Shown here: piece by piece, positions 11,337-25,500 of the stretch
Position numbering within the stretch: the stretch's first letter is position 1
How the letters are laid out: the number at the start of each line of letters is the position of its first letter
Source of the DNA: Mansonella perstans
Taxonomy: Eukaryota; Nematoda; Chromadorea; Rhabditida; Onchocercidae
Length of the DNA stretch: 64,000 nucleotides
Direction of reading: 5' to 3'
NCBI GenBank assembly: GCA_037074765.1
Contig: JBAMDO010000568.1
Location: 124,001 to 188,000, forward strand
Notes under the pieces: generated by a model
Databases searched by the model: none
What the model saw: the letters and a program-made list of their open reading frames with translations, nothing else
What the model was told of the DNA's origin: nothing
Translations under genes and position numbers: made by a program

Positions 11337-14300
11337 TGATGTCTTCAAATGCTGTAGAAAGTACGATAATTGATGATCAGTTCGGTGACGAGAATTTCGA
11401 CGCAATGTCGTGTTGGTTTTTTGTGCAAATTTTTTTTGTTGCACACCATAAACTTTGAATTTTAATTTAAAATATTTCGTGAAATTTTCACATTGCTATT
11501 AGTACTACAGATATAGATTGTCTTATTTTAAGATGTAATTCATTCCACTTTTGTGATTGTTTGCTAAGTATAATTTTTTATGATTTGCAAACTCTTGCCA
11601 ATTCCAGAAATAAAGAAGCTTTTACTTGTTTTAGACGTGTGGGATCAGTTGAAGGAAATGAAGAATGACGATGAAATGCGGCAGTTGCAAGTAGTTCGCA
11701 CGAGGTTAAATACAGCCAATGCACAGTCATCTGAATCAGTAAAAAAAAGTGTCTTCTTGAACTACAAGAAGTTCATCGACACTGCTAGAGAAGTTTCACG
11801 TTACGTTTCTTCATGATTTTCATAATATTGAATTATCCTTACCTTGCCGGTGACATATACAGCTTTGCGTTGATTCATTCCACTAATATATATGCTTTTT
11901 GGAACATATTTCCGCTAAGACTTTGGGTGATAAATGTCTAAACACTTAATACGGGCTACGTGGTAATCTTTTTTCATCTGCGCCGATCATTTGCGAAATT
12001 GCATGATTTTCTAAAATCATTTCTAATTTTGTAAACTTGAGATGAAATTAGAGATTGAAAAGTTGTTTATGGAGAAAATATGCATTAGTTTTTCAAAAAA
12101 TTTCATATATGCGAATACAAATTAATCAAATGCAAACGCAAATCCCGAAAACACATTTATATTTTTGTTCAAAATTTTCTTATTTTTGTCGGTTCTTGCA
12201 GAAGTATTATCTCGATATTCTTTATATTTTGTCTAAGAAATGCTATCTTTTTAGATCTGGAACGGGAAATATATGAACTTTCATCATTGTTGTCGGATCA
12301 GCGAATGCTTATTGAAACACTGATGCAGATGACTGGAGAAGATCGTTCTTCTGTTGGAACTGCTAGTCTTCACACTTCGTTTAGCGTAAATCCAATGAAT
12401 GTACTGATGCAAAAAATGGATGGTATTGCTGTAGGTCTTCAATTGTATACAGTGATAGTAGGCAGTAGGCAATAAAAAAAAGTTTTGTATAAAGAAGCAG
12501 TTTTCTTCTTAAGATGCCATGTTGTTGCTTGCATTAAATTCTTGCACTAAGTTCCGTTTACTACAACTCACTTGTCATATCAGTTTGCAGGCTGTATTAA
12601 ATAATTTACCAAATTCTGGTCGAGTAATCATTCATGGTGAAGTAGTTCAATTGGACAGCGATAGTATGCTACCACAACATAATGTTATGCTTATTTTGTT
12701 GTCAGATCGACTACTCATAGGGCAACCATCTTCAGGTTGTAAATTTAGCATTAATTTTGCGTATGTATTTTAGTTTGTAAAACCTCATCGCGATTTTATA
12801 TTTTCATTCAAATAAAAAGTAGTATTATTTTTAGGAAAATATCGTTTTCAATTGGAATCCTCACATCCGTTAAATAATATAGCAGCTGTTAATGTCAAGG
12901 ATAGAGAAAATGGCGAGACTGCAACCGGCATGTTCAAGCTGTTAATTTTTCCAGGACAAAGGTATTCTGTCTATATCGAGTATTTTGTCAATAAGGCACT
13001 GTTCAAATGCATGGTAGACATTAAGAGGAAACACATGTATTGGGACAGATGAAACAGACAGTAAACTCAGTTAAATATGAGAACGGTCTTGTATTTCAAT
13101 GCTTTCCATTTTCAAGGAGAACAAACACTCTGAATAGAAAAGAAACTAATTTAATCCTTAAAAAACTTTCTCAAACAGGATTTTTCTTGCTGAAAGTGCC
13201 CGAATCAAAAAAGAATGGTTAGATTGCATCGAAAATGCCAAAAGAACACTCCTTCATGAGGGATCACTGGTACGTCAAGCAACAATTCGTGGAAAACGTC
13301 GACAAGACCTATCAGCGAAAGTGGAAGTAGCTAACCAACTTATGTCAGTTGCGGAATCGGCTACTATAAAATCGCCTGATGAAACCGCATGGCTCAATGA
13401 AATACCTGCAGAATTAGATGATTGCATTGCTCATCGAGATATGGAACACGCGGTAGACTTCGAAATCTATAAGAAACATATTATATTTGCGTAAATTCTT
13501 AGGGAAGAAGCTTGTGAACGAGGTGAAATTAACAGTGTTGATTGGGAGGATATGGATTTATGAAATTAAAGACCAAAACAAGTAATTACGAAAAAAAATT
13601 TTAAAAAAATCAAAACACGAAAAAAATTTAAGGATCAAAATAAACGAAATTAAAGATCAAAATAATTAACACTGCTAATTTGGGTATGTTCGAAAAAAAA
13701 TTGAAGGTCGAGAAAGGCTATATGTATGCTTTAGGTGGAGTTGATAATGGAATGGAAAAGTTGTAGCACAAGAGAAGCAACAGTCGATGCGCAATTGGCA
13801 TTACGTGAAACCCAAATTGTGCAGTTATTAAGCGAAGAGGCAAGGTGGTTTTATTGGTATGAGAAAAGATTTTGCATCAGTGATAATGAAATTTTGAAAT
13901 GCTTTTGACAATATTAATTTCGAAAGATTCACTTTTATCATCGAATTTTATCTTTAGGTTCGTCGTCCGGGTGCTTTACATGGTGGTCCTCGAGCTGTTA
14001 AGAAAGCTATCAATCTTCTGACGATTCTTGGTCGAGCGTCACAAGCCGTTGACCTTTACTTGAGAAAACGAAGCACGGTGGTTAGTTGTTTATGTTTTTG
14101 ATATTTTTGGATTATGAGATTACGAAGAATAAAAAATGAACATTTAAAGTAAAAGTGTAATTTTTACGATTGAAAAATAGCGCTATTAAATATTTGAAGC
14201 ATTGTTTATACAGTTTGTTAATGATCTTCGACTCACTACCTTACAACTCATAGCTGACAGCACGTTAATTGTCATCTTGCATTACAGTGACCTTTTTTGA

Positions 14301-16465
14301 TATTTGATAGTTCTTTCTTCAAAGTAAGATAAGTTATTTTACACAGCGTTGCAGTTCTTTACACTTCTGCATTCAGCTTGGTGTGAATAATCCACTGTTA
14401 ATCCTGGAATGTTGGTTCACGATTGGAAAATCAAGAAATAGAAAATTAGATGCTTCAGTTTAAAAGAGGATGCTAAAATTCATCGCTGTCCTTAATGAAG
14501 ATTAAAATCACGAAGTTTTGTGAAATCAGACAAATGTATTAATGGGACAAGTTTAATTCAGTCAAATCGAAGTTTCACTAAAGGGCTTTTTCTAATATAC
14601 TTTTTTTTTAAATTGTTTTCAGTTGCGGACAACTACTCGAGAATTGACAATGAGCGAAGAACCATTGTCGTATGTACGGCAGTTATCGCAGCAGTTTCTG
14701 AATGTCATGTCAGACGTTGTTAAAGAATTTTTAATGCAACCTGAACATTTTTCTCTTATATTGCGCTGGTGTTCTGGAGAATTGAGTGTTATGCTGTCTT
14801 TAATACGAAGGCATGTTATCGAGGTACATAGTGATCATTGAAACGTATTGGCCCAGCTAAGGGACAGTTTCAAATAAGATTTATTTTTAAAAGAAGAAAA
14901 TGCTTATCTTGTTTCCAATTTACATGCATGAAAGATTCATTTCAATGAAATTCAAGGAAAAAGAAAGAAATGCTAGCAGTATTTGCTCTTTTATAGGTGG
15001 CACCAACAATGGCTGTGCTTGCACATACTTGGCGAATATTGTTAACACACTGCGATAGTTTAATTGCAGTTGGTGTTGATTTGTCTTTTGAAGTGCATCG
15101 TCTGCTTGCACCATCACTTAAGATTGCCCTTGAAACAAATTTTACCAACATAATCGAATCAATTCACCTTCGAGTTTCGGTAGGTTCCAAGACACTTGCG
15201 AGAAACTTTCTTGCTTTCATTTTCGGTGTTTTATGGATTTATTTCACAGCTTACTGAAATATGGTGTAACCATTCTCAATCAAGCGATAGTGGATAGCGT
15301 TTGTTATCTTTAGAAGGAAAGATTATCAGCGGTATTAGACTTTTTCAAGCAGTGATTGAGTTTTGGATTTTGTTGATTTTTTTGTGATTCAAATAAACAA
15401 TAAAATGTTGCAATTCTATACTGAAGGTTTAGATCTTTCTGCAGAATTCACGCTGTAAACTAACATTTTCTGCAGTTTCTTGAGTTCCTATTATGGACAT
15501 TTTTAGGAAGAGCGTTGGAAAGCTTATAATATGGAAAGTGAACTGAACGTGAATCGTTTTGCAGAAGAAATGTCTGATATGGGACTGGCAGTTGATTGGG
15601 CATTGTCTACCACGCATCGTTGTTCAATCAATATTACCCAGAATGCTTGTCATTTTTCCCGAGTTGCCTATGCACTGGCGCGCGATCTTGCAATGATAAG
15701 GTCATTTTCTCAAAATGGCAAAATTTTAGTGTTTATGTAATGTCGAGATTTAATAGATTATATAGTGTTCTGCTAATATCGAAATCTCTGTCTCTGTACA
15801 TTGATATTTGCAATGTAGTACGGGTTTTGGAGAAAATGTCAGTATTGCTCCAGATCTTCACATTTGCGCCATCTCACTGATTCATTCATGATCAAACTGT
15901 GGAGTGAATATTTGAGTCATTTGAAAAGTGCTCCGCAATCATCTGTGCAACAGTATACGTCAGTATTCATCATTTGTCGGGTTAGCGTTACTTTCCATTT
16001 TTTACATATATTTTTTCACTGCACGATTTCAAGTTAAATCAAATGATTTCGATTCTCCAAGAATATAAATAACATTGGAACTGTTTTTGGGCTTTGATTT
16101 CTTTCAAAAATCTTCAAACATTGAAAATTTACAAACTGTTTGCTTTATGGGATATTAAAATCGTCTTTTTTCCAGTAGTGCTTATATAAACTGTTTTATG
16201 TACTGATAATGTTCATATTCTTTCGTCCACCTCATTTGTACTTTTCCCATTTGATCTCATTGACACAGATTACTTCTCCGGTAATTGGAAAACGTATTTT
16301 AAAAACTGTAATATTTTGCAGTTATTGCCTCTCTGTGATAGGATTTACGATGAATCTGCCTCGGGAATATTGTCCGAACTTTTGGAAACAAAGTTTGGAA
16401 GTCTTTTACGCTATCGGGAAAATTCCCATGCGACTTCCAGTGACGAAGATGTGGCGCATATTTAG
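11337..16465 (+). CDS. exoc-8: Exocyst complex subunit 8 (EXOC8 / Exo84)
   Basis: Subunit of the octameric exocyst that tethers secretory vesicles to the plasma membrane; Exo84 binds Ral through its PH domain. Exons: first about 11337-11410 (ATG and 3' limit uncertain), one from about 11606 or 11634 to 11805, 12255-12430, 12591-12735, 12835-12961, 13179-13452, 13735-13839, 13958-14080, 14623-14823, 14997-15179, 15507-15700, 15819-15980, 16322-16465 (stop). The N-terminal block carries the family pattern NYKKFIDTAREVS followed by YELSSLLSDQ; a PH domain spans exons 12591-13452; the Exo84 C-terminal helical part includes RPGALHGGPRAVKKA. The intron 13840-13957 works only with a GC donor. In exon 15819-15980 the frame that carries APDLHICAISLIHS meets TGA at 15889 and the continuation LWSEYLSHLK lies in another frame, so a 1-2 base error or real break exists there. 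Confidence 0.9.
15889..15891 (+). other. apparent frame break in EXOC8 C-terminus
   Basis: Entering exon 15819-15980 in the phase left by the previous exon gives TGFGENVSIAPDLHICAIS, which matches the Exo84 family, then TGA here. The next family-like helix starts within about ten bases in the frame needed for the final exon. The exon length is off by one base (equivalently two) for a continuous frame. An assembly or base-call error at the attcattcatg stretch is the simplest cause; a genuine truncation of the last helices is the alternative. Confidence 0.6.
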
Positions 16466-17685
16466 GATGATAATTAGATATATGAATGATCACTCCATTT
16501 ATTGGGCAAACTTGTTGAAACGTGTTTGGATTTTCATCTTCGTTTGCTTACTTTTGTTATATACGTAGGATTAATCTTTAGTAAAAGTTTAGTATTAATG
16601 CTAGTTTATTAATGATTTTTAAGGTCAACAATGGAAATATTAGTGGAATGATACGCTTATGTAAAAAAAAAAAAAAAAACTGTTTTCTCTTTGTTCACTG
16701 AGGATATTTCTAATTATCTTTTGAAATCTCTCATTTTATAAGTTTTATTTTTAGGTAAGATATGCATGGGAAATAAGTCATTTTTTTAAGGATCAACAAA
16801 GAATATGCTGTTATTATTGCATATTACTCATATTTTTTATAATTTACCACTTGAAATGAATTTAGCGGTTTTTTTTATTGAAAAACATTGTTTGTTGCTT
16901 TCTAAAATATTAATAGAAAATGTGTGGACATGATTATCTGAAGCAAATGTAATAAAAAATTAAACATTTAGATGTGTATAGATTGTTTGAACTTTATTAT
17001 GAAGTTTATTGCTTCCAAACATTTATCGAATTAAAACTTTGATCTTTTTCAAACAAACATTTTTTTTCAAAAAAATTTAAATTGCATGCAGTAAAATGTA
17101 TTCTCTTTCTTATTTTGGAAGGATTCAGCTATTTTTTAAAAGTGCATGAATGACAAGTTTTAAAGTGGTTCATTTGATTGAAAGATAGTTCGCCTAGGCA
17201 TTGTGAGTTGTGGTGAGGAATCGTACAATTGTTGTGTTTTCCGCGCAATTCTTTTTTTGCTTATTTCTGTCGTCAATATGATATTTTGTTTGTTGCAGGA
17301 CATTGTTTGCTTATTCATTTGTTGATCTTTTTAACTTCTGTAGAATAAGTTATATGTTTCATTTAGTCAACAATTATTTACATTGTCTAGCTTGCAATGA
17401 AATATAATTGATTCTTCATCAGAGCTCTTGGATATTATATTCTTGGATTTGTGTATTCCGTCTTTGTTACGTTCTTACGATGAGATGCAGAAACCTGTAG
17501 AACATTTTGCATATTGCATCTTCTACGTTTTTTGATGCAAATAGGTTTTGTTTCAGACAATATCGACTCCTTTTGTACTGTTTGAGTTTAACTAGTGAAT
17601 ATGTGTATTTTACTTTATCGAAATAGTTTCAGTCATCTTTATGTGCTGAAGTGCTGTTAGCTTATAAGTTGAAGCGGAAATCGCC
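16466..17685. other. gap between exoc-8 and tmem-106, no gene seen
   Basis: Both neighbours are on the plus strand. The gap is A+T rich with a poly-A run near 16662-16679 and should hold the EXOC8 3' UTR and the next promoter. I found no open stretch with supporting splice sites. Confidence 0.6.
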
Positions 17686-19424
17686 ATGTATCCAATCGTT
17701 GAAAATACCAGAAATCTGGTGGATGAGGTGTTTCGTCGTATTATTGGTGGTAATTCCGCTAATGACCGTTGTTCATCATTCTCTTCCACAGTAAATCTAA
17801 CAAACGAATATGGCGTTCCATCGAGAACCAACTCTATGAATTACACTGAACTGATGGGAGGTTCAGTGCCTTGTCCGAGTTGTAAGGGTTCTGGACGGAT
17901 TCCGAAAGGTAGAGTTAACTTGCTGTGTAAATATTTTGGTTTTCCAATCCTGAAAGGAAGTGCTTAAAGTAATTGTTTGTTGCTAGGAAAATTGACATTT
18001 CATTTGGGACGATGTAATGAAAATATTTTTTTCAGAATTAGAAGAAACATTAGTAGCTTTAATTCCGGTTAATGACGACCGTCTGAAGCCGAAAAGAACG
18101 TATGTTAGCATTTATTCATTGATAGTTACCTTTTCTGATTTTACTTAAACGGAACAGATAAATCATTGGAGGTATTAATAAGGGTGTAGTTTAATTTCAG
18201 GTTTCTATTTCATTTCTTTATTTAATTTAAATATCATCTTTCATAAATTACTTACAGCTGGCTTTACGTTTTCTGTGTTATTCTTTGTTGTCTCTCTCTG
18301 GCAGGCGTTGTGATCTTTTTACTGGTTCCACGCGCGATTTATCTAAGCAGCACAAGGCCACCAGTTGAAATCATAACAGTTTTTGATCATGACGAAAAGC
18401 ATATCAGTTTTCATTTTATGGTAACTTTTAAATTTTCTTTATCATTATTTGGAGAGCTTGTGATTTTCATTTCTGCCGTTTCTAAAAGTGAATTTTTTGG
18501 AAATCTACCATTCACTTTAATATATATTTAATCATTTTGCTGCTTTCGTTTGACAATAGGATTACTGAATCCTATTAAGCATCAAATGAACCGTTTCTAA
18601 ATCAGATAGCTTTAATTGCTCAGGGGATGAGCAGTTTAAATTGATGTAAATTAATTATTCTTTTAAAAAGAATTCCATTAAATAAAGGATCTTAATACGT
18701 TACAGATCTGCGCATAACTTTTCTGCTGTGCTCTTAAAATTTGTTTTTTTTTTGAAAAATTTTTTATAGAATGAATTTAATATATCCAATGCGAATTACT
18801 ACGCTGTAAAAGTGCTAAATTCATCTGCCACGATCTTGTCGAAATTTCAACCTTGGTCAACGGATGTTATTGGTGTTGGTGGCAATATTACTGATGTTTT
18901 TGTTGGAGCGAGAACCACTGAAGAGCAGACTTTACAGTTCAACAGTACAGTGACATTGAAAGGTGGTGTCGCGTAAGTTTTTTTTCTCTAAAGAATTTCA
19001 TTATGGAATGCTATTAAGCATTCATTTTGCATTAAATATTCTCAGTGTCTTGGGATGAACTATCTCCTAAGAAGTATTTTTCATTTAAATGACATTTAAT
19101 AAATGTGTATTTCATTCAGTTTTCGTAAATCCAAGTGGTAAATCATTCCAAAATCATTGTTTCTCTTCTTTTTAATTTACAGCTGCTATTGCAGTAATTA
19201 TATGTAAAAATCATTTATACTTCTAAAGGTCTTCTTTAACAATTCATTTTTACAGAGAATACTGTCAGGCGCCATTTTCGCGGTTAATTTCTCTCTACGT
19301 CAACATGCAGTTTGATATATCAGTCACACTGGAATATCTAAGTCATCGTGAACAGGCAACTCTCTCTGTTATTCAGCAAGTTTGTTGTGTGCCATCTGGT
19401 AATTGTACTGCTACTGAGTGGTAA
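17686..19424 (+). CDS. TMEM106-family type II membrane protein
   Basis: Homologue of TMEM106A/B/C (DUF1356), single-pass type II glycoproteins of late endosomes and lysosomes that influence lysosome acidification and transport. Five exons: 17686-17908, 18036-18099, 18258-18420, 18770-18972, 19256-19424, total 273 residues against 274 in human TMEM106B. The cytosolic part carries the family zinc-type motif CPSCKGSGRIPKG at 63-75 and LVALIPVNDDRLKPKRT. The membrane segment is about 97-119, ending VPRAIYLSS. The luminal part has N-glycosylation sequons NIS, NSS, NIT, NST and NCT and the conserved EYCQAPFSRLISLYVNMQ. All splice phases agree. Known from the family: luminal C-terminal fragments of human TMEM106B form amyloid in aged brain; nothing here speaks to that in worms. 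Confidence 0.94.
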
Positions 19425-22400
19425 TGTATATAATAATTTAACTTTTTGACATTTACAGAGATGTAGATTGTTTTGATAGAAATCCTTGTTTCAATAATAT
19501 AAATGAACTTTATGTCATGTTATTATAATTGTAGTACGATTATGTAATTAACTTTCAACAGCAGTTTTGCTCGAAATGTTCGGTTTTATTAGTGAAATTG
19601 TGATATTCAGTATTTTTTATACTTGTGAATCGTTTAACATTTTCGAATCATAGAAAGCTCGCTAGTGTGGAATTTAATAGATGAATTATTAAACTAATAA
19701 ATCATTGTGCAAAATTCGTGTTGATTGTTCTAGGAGATGGACTCTGTAAATGTTCATCCTCCCATTATCATTTTTTGAACTTATTTGTAGAAGTCTACTA
19801 TCCTAACGATGACAGTGAAATTATCTTAAATTCATTTAACAAAAATGTTCCTTCAGTACTTTATACGATATTATTTGTATTTATAACGACATTTGTACGA
19901 CCCTAAATGTAAATTTTGTACGATACTTCTTTATGACCAAGAATTAATTTATACATCGACATCCTATTTCGAATATTGTAAAATATTATCATTGAATGAA
20001 AATTCACTTGTATCCTTTCTTGTTCGATTTTTTTTTCTAATAATAGTTTACAATATTATTATATGTACATTTACCTGCTAGCTTACATTTGCTTAATTGA
20101 ATTAGTTTTTGTATTTTTCTTGATTTCTTGCTGTCGAAACTTTTATAATAATTGATGATGACCCCAAAATTTCCTTGCAATTATACTTGAATATATTTCG
20201 AATGTAATCAGAGACTGAATAGAAACTTGTTAACCGAAATTCTTTCTTTTCATTGGAACGTTAAACTCCTCCTAGTTCTCCTTTCTTCAAATTAGTCATC
20301 CATCTCTCCAAAGTTTACTAATTCCAGATTAAGGTATTACAGTCGTAGAAGTGCAAACTTTCATTATCTCGTTGGATATGTGAACCACTTATCATATGGA
20401 CTCGTACTTTATATGTTAGAAATTGCCATGAATAAAGGAGAAACGTATTAATATAAATTTCATTTTCTCATATTACGTACACATTAAAAATTGTACACAT
20501 ATTAAAATGAAAAAAAAAAAAAAAAACAATTTTCAAAAATTAAAATAATTTATGCGAATATAAATAAAATACCATAGGAAAAAACTGCATGGAACGAAAC
20601 TTCAAATATGCGACAATCCCTTACAATGCTTCAAAACCTTGATTTAGGCCGATCATTCAGGATCGATCTCTGTCTTTGCATGAGTCGTCCTAGGCCTTCA
20701 TGTGTTAGATAGAAGGGATGCGCACTTCGTAGTTTCAATTCATAATTGCAGGAAACAACATGTCACACACAATAGATATCTTTATCCTTCATTAATAATT
20801 TATTCTTTCTCTAATCATAAAGTTCGAGCAGTTATTTTTCTAAAATCAGCAAAAAAACAGTCAATCTGTAATCACTACTGTGTTACCTTCAGATTATGTT
20901 CTTCATACAGTTACTAGGACCTTATAGATTATGAATGTACAATATATACTATAGTTCATATTTCAGATGAAAAATATCGTCAAAAATAAATTTATCAGCA
21001 CCTACTGCATATCTACTACTCTATATATACTGCAAATTAAAGGCGTCTGCATAATTTACCAAGCTATTTTGAATTAAATAAAAACACTTCAGGGAAAACA
21101 AATAACATTATTATGGAAAGACTTTCACGTTTTCCTCATGCGTGCATACAACATTTGAAAAACAAAAAAGGTCCACACAATTACACCTTATTAATATATT
21201 GAACACTGGACACACAAATCATAGGATTTTTTAAAAAAATTTCAGACTTCATAAAACGGCGAGATAGAAGAAAAGGAAAGAAAACTGTACTTTTGTGGCA
21301 AACATCCTACAGAAATGACGTATACATTGAAGAACAAAAAAAATGTTTAGACTATATTATCGCAATAAATTTCAAATTAAATTAATTAATTTAATCAAAG
21401 AAATGAAAAGAAGTGTAATGAAAACTTATTAAAAATACAAAACATACTACAAATTATCAAACAATAAATTGCATGCTTTTAATATACAGTATAAAAAAGG
21501 AACAAGAGAAACGGCAAAACAAATTTATTTTGACTATGCAAAACGATGAGATCGCAGGGATAAAATTACGCACGAAAACCAAGGGCTTCGTATTAATTCC
21601 TTAAGACATGAGTTTATGGCTTTTCTGGGCATTAAATCAAATTTTTGCAAAATTTTGATATATCTATATAGCTCTACCCTACATCTTTATATTTTGCAAA
21701 ATACATCAAACATGAACTAACTGATTTTCAGAAAACATGAGAAATAAGATTACTAGAAAAAAGATTTTACATTGTCTATAATGCAATGATACAAAGATAA
21801 AATACTGGGGACCTCATTAAGGCAAAACGTTTGGATTTTAGATAAAAGATGGCACTGCGCTATAGGAAAAATAAAGATTTTTAAAACTGTGGGAAGGGCC
21901 ACACAAACAATTAACTTCTAATAAAATTTTGCATTTTTTTTTATACGATTTAATTTCTCTCTCCTAAGATTGAAGTATCGATTTTTCATCTTTCAGTTAC
22001 AAGAAAAATAACTGCAATACAAAAAAGAGGCATAAATTTTAGAGAAACTATCTTATCGTAAAGTTTCGTCAAATTAATTGTACGGTTTTCAATCCTGTAA
22101 TACACCGGTTTAGATGACACAAAAAACAACTGCCAGTAAACTTAGCAAAAAAAAAAAAAAAACACAAGTAGGAAGTCAGACCTAATCTGAAAGTTGAGCG
22201 TAAACGAACCCCCACTTGAAACGAACAGTAGTGGCAGAAATATCGCATACCACAGTTGTCTCGCACACTGATTACAGACGACTTTAATAAGTGATAAACG
22301 GCTGAAGCATTCGTTTTGTACACAAAAATGTTACGATGTTTTTGGCTGAAACTTAATCTTTATATTCGTTGAAGCACAGATAGAAGTAATGAATCAAGAT

Positions 22401-22515
22401 GGTATGAATAATTTCGAATGAACTGCACATACTGAAAGAAATAACTTATTTTTATATAACTTTTTCTCAACTGAATCTAAAATATATATGCATCGACAAC
22501 CACTGCAGAAATCCA
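19425..22515. other. convergent gap, no gene seen
   Basis: The TMEM106 gene ends on the left and the glutamine-rich minus-strand gene ends on the right, so both 3' UTRs lie here. Poly-A or poly-T stretches occur at about 20509-20526 and 22147-22162, and AATAAA-type signals at about 20431 suit the plus-strand gene. The single-frame open stretches lack splice partners and read as chance. Confidence 0.6.
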
Positions 22516-25500
22516 TCATCTAATAAAATTTCTTACTTGCTGCTTCAACATTTGCTGCTGTCGAGCCACTGTGGCAGAAAAATTATTTTGAGCAGTTTGT
22601 ACACTTATATTTGAGAAAGGAGGTTGTGCTGGAGTGCTACCACTACATCCAACGACAATACTACCGGTACCACTTACACGTCTCATATACGAAGTATGAT
22701 ACGCTGCAAAAATTCACCTTTATTTTTAAAAACTAATAAATTCCGAAACTTCTTGCTAATAATTTTTTAGTTTATTAAACCTATTATGAAAGTATGATTA
22801 CTTTTTATATTACCCGTTGTATTTGATTACCAAATTAGTAAAAGATATTCGATCCAGAAGAAATCCGATGAAGAAATTTCCTCTAACATAATCATGTATT
22901 AAAATATCAGATGAAAATGCAGTAGATCAGGATAAAAAGTAAATCGTCCAGAAAAGAGAAAAATAGTAAAAAACAGATCTCCCAGGATTTCTTTTTGCAA
23001 TAAAAAATAAAAATAATTACATTGGGCTGTGCCAAATGTTGGGACGGTGATTTCATCCTCGTCATCATAAGACAAAGCTTCAAGAGATAAATCTGCTTTA
23101 CGACGATTACGTCTTGCTGCCCCTATTGCTTTTGGGGAAGATCGCTGCAGTTGCTGCGCATCAGTTATTGTTGTTGCTGAAGCTAAGCCAGATGTTAGTC
23201 TTCTATCGTCATCGTTTGACTGTGATAATGGAAGCATTCCATTGCATGGCTGACCAAATCCGCGTTCCTAAATTTGACAAAGCGTTTAAAGTCAATAATC
23301 ATTTAACAATATTGTAACATAATAAAGATTGCTAAAAAAAAAAAGCATAGAAAGCATCTCAAATTTAAGCTCTAGATAGAGTGTTAGGAATTTTGAAGAT
23401 TACAGTATAAGCAATTTCTCGATGTCAAAATAATCACACATTATGATCTTTTTTCACACAACAACTCTATTCAGAAATCGTTTGTACAATGGAGTTAAAT
23501 ATATGACGTTCAATATTCTTCTCTAAGCTAAGCAAAACAAAAAACAGTAATGCATTCATCTAACTCTTTTTTTTATTAATCTGACCTCTAAAATACTAAA
23601 AAATTTAAGTGTTAAAATGCTTTCTGCTAGTAATACATCAAAATATAATGTGAAATAAATTTATGAAAACTAAGATACGAACTTTCAGCATGTTCAATGA
23701 TTCATGTCCATTGGACAAATGATGCTGTTCAACTGCGTTATTCGACCTTTGGTCCCCAATTCGGTCACTAATTCTCTGATCTTTCTGTTGTCTATATGAA
23801 GTGAGAGCACCACGCATTTCGCTGCCTCCACATAAAATATACAGAAATTTTAACAGTCCAAAAACTGTAAACACATTTTAATTTTCGCAAAATCAATGCA
23901 TCAAATTTCTCTCACATTAAGAAAAAAAAGCCAAAACTTAATATTAATGAGATTATTTCAAAAGATACCACATGTTACACCAAGAAGATACTCGCGGTTA
24001 GCGGAAGATAACTGCTGAGAAGAAACTGGAGTTTTATTTGAAAGCAAAGTAGAGTTCCCTGTCAACTGACCATTATGAGAACCACTAGTTCCCAATCCTG
24101 AAGCTCCCACCACACTATTTTCAGTGTTTGAAAGCTGCTGAGCTGAAAAGACTTTTATAGCTACACTTCAAATCTTTTATCACATCAAAAGTAAAAACCA
24201 AGTTTCAAAATAATGAGAAAATATTCTTATTGTATTTTTGCATTTCACACATATTGTCTGCTATAGTCTGCTATGACGAAGCAACATTCTCACGGCAACT
24301 TAAATTTAGTTTATAGAAATTTTCAACCAAAACAGATCTTTAAAATGGTTTCAATTTAAGGCTTTGTCTGAATTGTGAAAAACATTAACCTAGATATGCT
24401 TCACTAAAAATTTAAACGATGAGATTATTTGATGCAGAAATAAGAAAGCTTAAAAAAGCGATTTCGTTCAGTCTGCTAATAAATAAAACTAACTTTGTTG
24501 GGAACTTTGAAATTGTCCTGCTTGTTTAGTCGCATTCACAGGCCTCACACTAGTAGAAATCATTTTCCCTGCATTGATATAAGCATTTAGAGCTTTAATG
24601 ACACGCAAATGACTCGATTTAATGATGATTTTACTACAACATGGTATTTCAGCAACTCTCTTATTTAAAACACTTAAATTTAAAACGGAATTAATAACTA
24701 CCAATCAAATGCACAAATAAAAAAAGGAACACGCACTATCATTAGTCCCAGTCTGCTCAGTTGTCGAAGATTGTGTATTTGTTGATAAACGATTTCGTGA
24801 ACCACGAAAATAATTCGAAATGCTTGTCGAGGAAAGGCTATCTTGATCCGAAAGTGCTCGCATAACTACTGCATCTGAATGCGACAATTTCAATGGAATC
24901 ATTATATCAAACGATCAGTTATTACTATTAAAATTTGCTAATCGGGCTAGGTTAAAAGTTAAAATTTTTGCAATTAAGAAGATGAAAGTTAAGGTAAGTA
25001 ATGAGATAACGCAGGTTCCCTTTGAAACATTAAAAATAAATGATACGATGATTAATGCGGATCGGTTCCAATGGGAAACTACAAATTTTTCCTAATAAAT
25101 CTTGCCAGATTTCTAACTATTCCCGAACTTTCAAATAAAGCATAAGAAACAAATCTCATAAGTACCTATTGTGGAGTTAATAGGATCTTTGTCATATTCA
25201 ACCGAAGTGACGCTTGAATCTATAACTGGCGTCCGTGGCGTTGCTTCACCATCTGAAAACATCCCTAAATCTTTTATTCAGCTATTTAATCTTTACTTCC
25301 GCGATACTATACTTAAATCAATGACAGAAAGCAAATCGTTTTTAAACCCATGTTGAAAAAATCCGTAAAATCAAAATAATTGTAGATATCGATTCTAATT
25401 AAGCAAGGAAGACTTATCCCGACTGCGATAAATCACTGAAATGCAGACAAAGCATGCGGTTATGAAAGTTCTGTATCTAAATGTGGGTAAGCCATTTGGT

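Noticed and set aside
16466..22515. Operon or trans-spliced pairing of EXOC8 and TMEM106 genes
   Set aside because: The 1.2-kb spacing is far larger than nematode operon spacing (about 100-400 bases), and functions are unrelated.
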